A DNA stretch of 64,000 nucleotides from Saccharina japonica (Eukaryota > Sar > Phaeophyceae > Laminariales > Laminariaceae), in contig MEHQ01000451.1 of NCBI GenBank assembly GCA_008828725.1, positions 572,201 through 636,200 of the forward strand. The letters run 5' to 3'. Within the stretch, counting starts at the first letter, position 1, and each line of letters opens with the position of its first letter. Positions 56,827 to 64,000 of this stretch are shown one piece after another. The position numbers and the translations under genes are program-made. Under the pieces are notes generated by a model. That model did not search any database. It had not been told where the DNA came from and worked only from the letters and a program-made list of their open reading frames with translations.

Positions 56827-59800
56827 CGCCCCCGTGATGAAAGTCAGTAGCTAGAGTAATGCCTACGGTGTAGAAACCTGATACTCAAAAATCAAAATGA
56901 ACGAGTGAAGAATGAAAGAATGGTACAACATATTCAGTCCTGCGCGAATGCAGCGGCAATATGGAAAACAGCAAACACAAAGTTCACTACATATTCAGTC
57001 CCGTGTGATGACGGTGACAATATGGCTGTACTCATGTCGGAAAAGCTAATCGTAGTTGTGCATGACTACTGAGTCATAGTGCACGACACCGAGTCAAAAC
57101 ATACGAAGAAAAGCGTAGAAAGATTTCTGCTGTACTTGCAACCCGCCCCCTCAATTGAATGCTACAATAACAGAGCTACGGAAAAAGTACATAGTCTTGC
57201 AGAAACAAAGAAAGTCGGTGGGTGTGTACCCAGACAAAAATAGCAATGACCTACTGTATGTACCAGTACGTGTGAATACTCCTTTGTCCAGCAATCAACA
57301 TGGGATAGTTGAAGAGACAATTGATAAAACTGAGACGTGTGTCCAGTGTGGAGTATAGACGTGCGTACATACTCATGAATCTTACAGAGCAGTACCTGGT
57401 GTAAGCAAAGTCAAAGACGAAAACAAATCGTGGTGTGAATACCAGCGATGTATACTCTAGAAAAGAAGCATCAGCCCGTATGATGGGTGTGTTCAACTCG
57501 CCCCCTGAATAGATACCTAGAGTAACATGAAATCCAAGTAGAAACTGATGACATTCGTCAAGTACAGCGAAAAGTGCACTGTTCAGTTGTGTACATGTAT
57601 GTACGTACGTACTCGCAATAAGATTAGGAGTACAGATAGTACGGCAATATACTACGTTGGGCGCAATCGTATCGCAAAATAGACTCGTGATGCTGTGGTG
57701 TTGACCAGCGAGCAAAAGCCTAGCAAAGAAAGGGTAATAAAGTATCTCCTGTACCTATGTTACGCCCCCCCCCCCCAATGGATCCTAGGACTAAGAAATC
57801 GAACGAAATCGAAAAGAAAACGTGTGGACGTATACTCGTACAGGTATGTGTCCAGCCACATACTGATATGTGTATACTACATTCAGCATTGTGAGTGAGT
57901 GTGTATTTAGGATACGTACTCAAAGAAAAGAAAGCTGTGGAAAGCTGAGGAACAACCGATAAAAAGGCAGATGTGTATCCGTGACGGTATACAGCAGTGC
58001 GCATCATGTTTGATTACATACGTAGAACGTACTCGTGTGAAGATACTCTACGTACAACAAAGCCAACAGAGGGAAAGTACAAAAAGATACACCCCCACCC
58101 ACGAAAACAGAGATAAAGAAAAGACAGAAAAGGGCAACCTACAGCAGTATAACACAGCTGTAGTACTTGGTTGTTGCTGCTCATGATGATGCCGATCTTC
58201 GTTTCCGTGCTGTTGTGACGTAGATATGCTGTAGTTGAAGGAGAAGTGGTTCTGCTGCTGATGATCCTGTATGAAGAAGAGCAGACCAAAAGATGTACGT
58301 GTAGATGAAGATGGCTGTGAGATGATGCTGATGATGGCGAAGACCTGAAGAGATGGTTAAGACCTGTCCCCGTAGTCAGTCCGTAATGTGTGCTGCGCCG
58401 TGTTGCTCGAAATGTCGAGTGCCGGTTGTTGTCGCGATTGGGTTGTGCCGCTTGTTACGGTGCAATAGCAAACAAATCTATCCCCAGATCGGTAGCAAGC
58501 ATGCCACAAGAAAGTGTGGAACTCCTTGTTTGCGATGCATCAGCAAATCCCGGCCAGAGCAGTGTTTGCTTTTAGGCTAAGATGTCACCGAATAAGTAGC
58601 TGGTCCCTAACGCGCTGGAGATGGTGATGGCTAGCTGCTTGATGAACGCTTCGGTGGTGATGCTGTGGAGCTTAATCCTGGTAAGATCTCGGGCGGCCGT
58701 CTTGTCGCCTCCGATTCTTAAAGAAGAACTTGAAAATCAAATTATAAATGAATTGCTGCGGATGACCTGAAAATGCTGCTGAGTAGAAGCCGCAGGGCTG
58801 CTGTTGTAGCTGTCGATGCCTTCTCGAAGCAGTGATGTTGCAGCTCGTGCAGCAGTAGTCCAAGTAGATGTAGATCCTGGTGATATAAACTGAAGAAGTT
58901 GCGAAGATGAAGCGCTGAGGATACCTTCTGTAATCAACGACGATGATGATGGCGAAGCTCAGCAGCTATCGCAGGTGGCAGATGAAGAACTTGAAGTCCC
59001 TCGTATGATGCTGGGTTTTTTCCTCCCGAGTCTGAAGTCGTATTTCCGCGTGAAAGCGTGAAATCGTTGCTGGAAAAGGATAGCAGGAGGTATTCCCCCC
59101 GATGTTACGCTGGGTAGCAGATTCGTCAACGACCTGGCTGTATATTTTCAGCACGTGTAGGTCTTCTCGGCAATGCTTGCACGAGGATAAATCTATGTGT
59201 ACCTACTTCGTGCGTAGTAGCTCGAAGAAACGGTTTTAATAACGACTTTACACGTCTAAATAGCGAAGAGCCGGCTCGATACTAACTTTAGTGGTGATGG
59301 CTGAGAAACACAGAGGCCTTGTAACGTTTCTTCATGCTTTACAGCGTGGAAGTAGCGCGGAGCGAGCTTCGCGTGTGATGAGCAGAAATGGTTTCGTGAC
59401 TTGTTTCGCGCTTACAGCTCCAAAGTATCATGGTATCGAAAACAAAGCTTTGCGTGTGATGTTTACAAAAATAGTCGGTGGCATATTTTTGCAATTACAG
59501 CGTGAAACCGATGTTGAATGTACGAGTACAAGTTTCGCGACAGAAGCGTGAAACCGGACTCATTACTCGTACGTGCTACCCGCGTAAAAGCGTGACAGCA
59601 GTCTCCTTACCTGCCTCACGCGTAGAAGCGTGAAAGCAGTACTCCTTGTAGTAACCCTGTTGAACAAGCTTGATGAAAATCGATGATGAGAGTCGATGTC
59701 GATGCTGTCGGTTAGATGATAATCGTCAGGGTTTTGGAGCAAAAACCGTATTCCTCCGCAGTGGAAAACTTGAAATTTCTTCGAATGTAGAACGTGACGC

Positions 59801-59867
59801 GCTCGCCGGGAGACGTCGTTCCGAGATGCCAGTCGGTGCGTAGACCATAGTCGAGGCTCATAACCTG
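56827..59867. other. 3 kb non-coding interior between the direct repeats
   Basis: No recognisable domain in any frame. Local repeats occur: ACATATTCAGTCC at about 56,930 and 56,988, and GCGTGAAA/GCGTAGAAGCGTG segments between 59,340 and 59,640. A C-run lies at 57,767. It could be the body of a non-autonomous element. Confidence 0.5.
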
Positions 59868-60436
59868 AAATAATGACGCGTGTGTCGAGGCTCTGTCTCT
59901 GCGGAGAGAGATATAAGAGGTGGCACCGAAGTGTCTGTGAAGATCACTTGTGTAGAAGAAGAAAAGTCATGGTTTGAAAGGCGCTTATTTGGCCATAATG
60001 GAAAAAAGATTGACCTCAGGGAGATCAATGGAAAAGGAAGAAGAGAAGAGAAGAGGAGAAGAGGGAAGAGGAGTAGAGTAGAGTAGAGGAGAGGAGAGGA
60101 GAGGAGTAGAGTGATCGAGGTGGGCGGTGCCTGTACCTGATCATCTCGGTACAATGCCCATGTTACGGACAGTTACATTCTACCGTAGTCGGTACTGTTC
60201 CCTGTAATGTTCTCTACAACGTTATGGTAACGTTCTAGCAACGTTTTCAGCATCGTTCCTGGTGAAGATGCTTTGGGCATACAACAGAGCGCACTACGAG
60301 TAAGACAAACTCGTAATCTATCCGCATATCGCAATTGCCCGAATATCTAGATTAAGATATCCATATACTCGTATGAGTGCGTAGTGACTGCACATCACAA
60401 TAGATACGTATGGATCTCAACGTCCATATGCTAACA
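59868..60436. repeat. Direct repeat, copy 2
   Basis: Second copy of 56,217-56,826, more than 95% alike outside the pentanucleotide run. It ends CATATGCTAACA. No flanking target duplication was recognised. Confidence 0.9.
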
Positions 60437-60559
60437 CACGCAGCTTGCAAAGATGAGTTTCGACGAAATCCTCGATCTCACAGCTGTCATTGTTTAGTCT
60501 TCTCAATATCACGGCAGGAGGTGTGGCTGGGTCTACCACATTATCGATTAGTTGTCATT

Positions 60560-61860
60560 TTCCATTTACTTCCTTCCATGGAAGTAAGCTTTTGATAGTA
60601 AAATTTCCTTTGGGAAAGTAATGTTTGCGCCCATGAAAATGATTTTACTTCCATGAAAGTTTTGAGTGTTTACGACAGCGTTTGTTTGTTTTACTTCCCT
60701 TCCCGAAACTGAACACCCAAGGGTATATATTATTTGAGGTAACTGCTTGAGAAAAAGGCAAAACAGTACTTTATCGAAGAGTAGGAATTTGACGAAATAT
60801 ACCGTACGTTTTTTCTCAGTCTTCCATGTCTCGCGCGCACCACCTGTGATGCTTGCTGTACACAACACAACAACTGCGTTGGGAGCGCAGAGGCTTGAGA
60901 TGTGTAGCTAGGGTATGACATGGACGGGTGGCATTGGATTGGGCCAGCCGGGCGCTGACGGGCTGCCGGCGGCCCGCTACTGTATACTCCCGCCGGCTTG
61001 GCATCGTAGAGGATGCGTCGTTGAGAAAGCAACTGGGAGCAGGGGTGAATTCGTGTCTTCGTTTCCGTGTTTTACCTTCATGGAAGTAAAAAAACAAATT
61101 ACTTCCAATTTAATCACATGGAACAAATAATAGCATCAAAAACAAAAAGCAAAAACAAGTTCCTGTGGAAGTAAAGTTTACGTTTATGGAAGTGAAAAAA
61201 CTTTCGTGGAAGACACATCCACGAAATAAAGTAAACAAGCTTTCATTGACGTAAAATTTACCCCCATGGAAGTAAAACGACTGACTGTTTCCGTGGTAAC
61301 TTTCATGGAAGCAAAGTTTTACTTCCATGAAAGAAAAAGAAAATCATGATATATATTGACTCAATGTGGAAATATTCATGGAAGTAAACCGTATATACTT
61401 CCATGGTTCCGTGGAAGTTTCCGTTTGAATATTTGGCCCTAGACAGGTCTAGTGTAGTTCCGCGCTGCGCGCTACACGGTTTTTAATATCGCGTTGGTAA
61501 TTGGTCCACGGTTTGGTAATCGGGTGTGGGCTCATTCTGGGTGGGACGGTGCACCAACTGCAAGCAGGGGTGAATTAATGTCTTCGTTTCCGTGTTTTAC
61601 TTTCATGGAAGTATAATTTTGATTTATTTCCAATTTAATCGCATGGAAGTAAGAACAATTATATGGAACAAAGTTTCACATCAATGAAAAAAGCAAAAAA
61701 CGTTCCTGTGGAAGTGAAGTTTACTTCCATCGAAGTGATAAACCTCCGTGGAAGTAACATCCACGAAATAAAGTAAACAAGTTTTCGTGGAGGTACAATG
61801 TACTCCCATGGAAGTAACACAACTGTTTCCGTGGAAACTTTCATGGAAGCAAATTCGGCC
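60560..61860. repeat. Dispersed array of a CCATGG-centred palindrome
   Basis: More than 20 variants of TTACTTCCATGGAAGTAA and its half sites (CATGGAAGTAAA, TTTACTTCCATGAAAG, GTGGAAGTAA) within 1.3 kb. A longer block (about 61,030-61,315) recurs at about 61,562-61,855. No coding evidence. Confidence 0.85.
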
Positions 61861-62379
61861 GAGGCTCCTGGCACACCTCCAACAACAGCAGCCAATGTAC
61901 TGTATACGGTATCGATACAACACCGATAACAAACAATGAATTGCTGTTGTACACAACAACAACGAAACAACAACAATCTTGTCCTACTCCGACGAACGAC
62001 AATGTAATTGTGAATTCACACGTATGCTACAAATGTCATATAGAACAAACAGTTTACGCAGCTCGCGAAGTTCACTATCAACTATTCAATCAGTTGAACT
62101 CCCAGATGACGTACGAGTATTTATAGTATTTTTGTTTAATTGTGCGATTGGCTTGTCCGACGCTCCTGGAACATCATCAACAACAACAACAAAACACGAG
62201 CTTGTTCAAGTTCAACACCCCAAACCTTGTCAGACACGAATGACGGTTTCAATATCTACTCGAATATCACATTTTGTTTGGTATCATACTGACCGCCATA
62301 GACAGTGGAAGAGGATGACAGAGAAGTGTTTCGGTTGAGGTCCTAGGGCTGTGGCGATAGCGGCGAAAGTGTGTCTCGA
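61861..62379. other. No gene recognised
   Basis: Contains two CAACAACAACAA-type runs (about 61,960 and 62,185). Confidence 0.4.
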
Positions 62380-62645
62380 CCGACCACGGGCCTTAAAAAA
62401 GGCCAGATACAGTTAGGCTAGGCCTAGATCTTAAAGACACGCCGCAGGCGCAAATAGGCACATGGAGATATGCCCGCCGCACGCAAAATAAATGAGGTAG
62501 GCACGATTAAAGGCAAATGCCTGAAAGGCTAAAACGTGCTTGAAACGTGCCTAACCAATGCCTTAGACGTGCCTCGAACCCAATGAGCCTGCCGAGGCAC
62601 ATCCCACACCAATTTCAAGTAGTCTAGGGTTTCAGGCATAATTGC
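62380..62645. repeat. AGGC/GCCT-rich patch
   Basis: Short motifs TAGGCAC, GTGCCT, AGGCCTAG and AAAGGC recur about 15 times in 260 bp. No unit length is clear. Confidence 0.5.
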
Positions 62646-63488
62646 CTATCATGCTCAAACACACGAACGACTGTAACATATTTTGAACTACACCTTCGTT
62701 TTTGGAGACGAACCACTAGACGAACTACTTGAAACTGCGCACCTGCGTTTCTGGGGACACACTACGCATACTATATACTTCACCTCAGTTTGGGAGCAAC
62801 AGGATGTAATAAAGACATACAACGGCAGACGAGTGGACGGATGTGTAAGTGTAGCAATATTTACCTGAATAATAGTGTACGATTATATGCCATCCTTCAG
62901 CATCGTGTAGGACTTGAAAAACCTCACATTCCAGCCCGGGCCACCCGGAACGGTCTTTTTTCGACACCTCACATAAAAAATAGTCATAATGGAAAACAAA
63001 CCGGATCGCTGTGACCACAGTACGATTTAGAAGAAAACAACTGTTTTGGTTGTGTTTTTCCAAGTTTTGGATCACTTGGGCTTAGAGACCCCCCTTTCCG
63101 GCCCGGGGTCTTGTGAGTTTCGTCGAAACAATAATCGGTAAACCGGTGCATGGGCTAGAAACGTATAAGGAAGATCCCCGATCCCGCCATCGGCGCGTGC
63201 AGAAGACGTAGAAAGGTGTGTATTGCTATTGCCTCCTCCAGAGAGGATGATGAGAGGAGGAGAGGGAAAAGAGAAGTGTCCAAGATTGAGTCTTCGTTCC
63301 CCACGCCCGCCTCCTCCCCGACCATAAATAGCGACAAGCGCTCGCATCCCATTTTGTGTCATAACTCTATCGCACCGTATAATAAGACACGAGTTATATG
63401 CCCTTTTCTTTTACAAATGTATTAGAACTCCATCCAAAAGGTTCATGCCCCGTCATTACCTATATCGTTCCGATAACGTATGTACATA
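62646..63488. other. No gene recognised
   Basis: Ordinary sequence with a GCCCGGG-type inverted repeat (about 62,933 and 63,102). Confidence 0.4.
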
Positions 63489-63829
63489 TATATATATATA
63501 TTTGTCCATCCCATTCATTATCTTCGCCCTTCCTTTCTCTCTCCTTCCTAGTCGTAACTCAGATCCGGGATCACAAAGTAGGCTCTTCTCCCTCCTCCCC
63601 CACTACGGTTCTTGCCTTGCATTTTTATCGCGAGAAGATTTCTGCACTTTCTTCCCTCGTCGACTTGCGTCGGATTCCGCCTACCCACGCCACGAAGGCG
63701 CTCTCAGCAATTGGTTCCTTTTTATTTTTTCAAATAAAGACAAAATCTCTCACCACGGTGGGATTCGATCTTGGGTACCAATGATAGTAGTCTTTGAGGC
63801 TGACCACTACTCTACCGGGGCGACCGGCG
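63489..63829 (-). mobile_element. tRNA-derived SINE, head 2 / middle beta, with TSD
   Basis: Complement: head 2 (GCCCCGGTAGAGTAGTGGTC) at about 63,825, B-box GGATCGAATCCC-like near 63,760 (reading AGATCGAATCCC), middle beta, family tail, then an (AT)n run. Flanking 7-bp duplication GTACATA (63482-63488 and 63830-63836). Confidence 0.9.
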
Positions 63830-63836
63830 GTACATA

Positions 63837-64000
63837 AGCAACTAATCGCATACGTGTACCATACTATAATAACTCTGATCAAGACACCAGTATAAATTGC
63901 CACTGGTGGCTCCATAAGTTACGTACGTACCACACAAATACATATAGAGATGCTTCCCCGCGGGTAACGCTCCTGATGAAATATCCGTGCATGCATGACA
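63837..64000. other. Window end, no gene
   Basis: Nothing recognised. Confidence 0.4.

Noticed and set aside
59291-59551. 86-codon frame inside the direct-repeat interior
   Set aside because: Composed of repeated GCGTG-type segments; no motif, and other frames are closed nearby.
1-64000. Integrated large DNA virus genes, as seen in some brown algae
   Set aside because: No capsid, polymerase, helicase or other core gene resemblance in any frame.

Overview
The window looks like nuclear DNA of a brown alga (Phaeophyceae, Ectocarpus-like). Three things suggest this. The main gene is a spliced, beta-helix, cysteine-rich, multi-transmembrane protein of the kind I recall as expanded in brown algae. 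The two LINE families and the Copia-type gag resemble brown-algal repeats I remember. The rest is dense with short palindromic and tRNA-derived repeats. This assignment rests on memory of the families, not on a search. No prokaryotic operon, rRNA, intact tRNA or CRISPR array was seen.

Layout. 0.35-5.8 kb: two decayed LINEs head to tail, LINE-A (RT, CCHC and restriction-like nuclease type) and LINE-B (AP-endonuclease type). 6.7-10.1 kb (minus): a decayed, truncated paralogue of the main gene. 10.2-11.3 kb: a LINE-B 3' end with a repeated tail. 15.5-23.1 kb (minus): nine exons of the main gene, whose donor and acceptor phases agree at all eight internal junctions. 25.3-27.5 kb: a broken Copia-type gag fossil. 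28-50 kb: nested repeats, including an inverted pair of a 1.4 kb TIR transposon with 5-bp target duplications, three giant palindromes, six SINE copies, MITEs and minisatellites. 50.4-51.4 kb (minus): an exon with signal anchor and beta-helix repeats. Its phase-0 donor fits the phase-0 acceptor at 23,062, so it may be exon 1 of the same gene across a 27.3 kb intron. 53-55.3 kb: a Helitron scrap and a decayed DDE transposase. 56.2-60.4 kb: a 0.6 kb direct-repeat pair around 3 kb of non-coding DNA. 60.5-61.9 kb: an unusual array of a CCATGG-centred palindrome. 63.5-63.8 kb: another SINE.

How it fits together. There is one credible host protein-coding gene, about 1,600 aa if exon 1 belongs to it, and a dying duplicate just downstream. 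Almost everything else is mobile-element debris at different ages. The youngest insertions (the TIR pair) landed inside older foldback repeats, and related sequences in the window still show the empty target sites.
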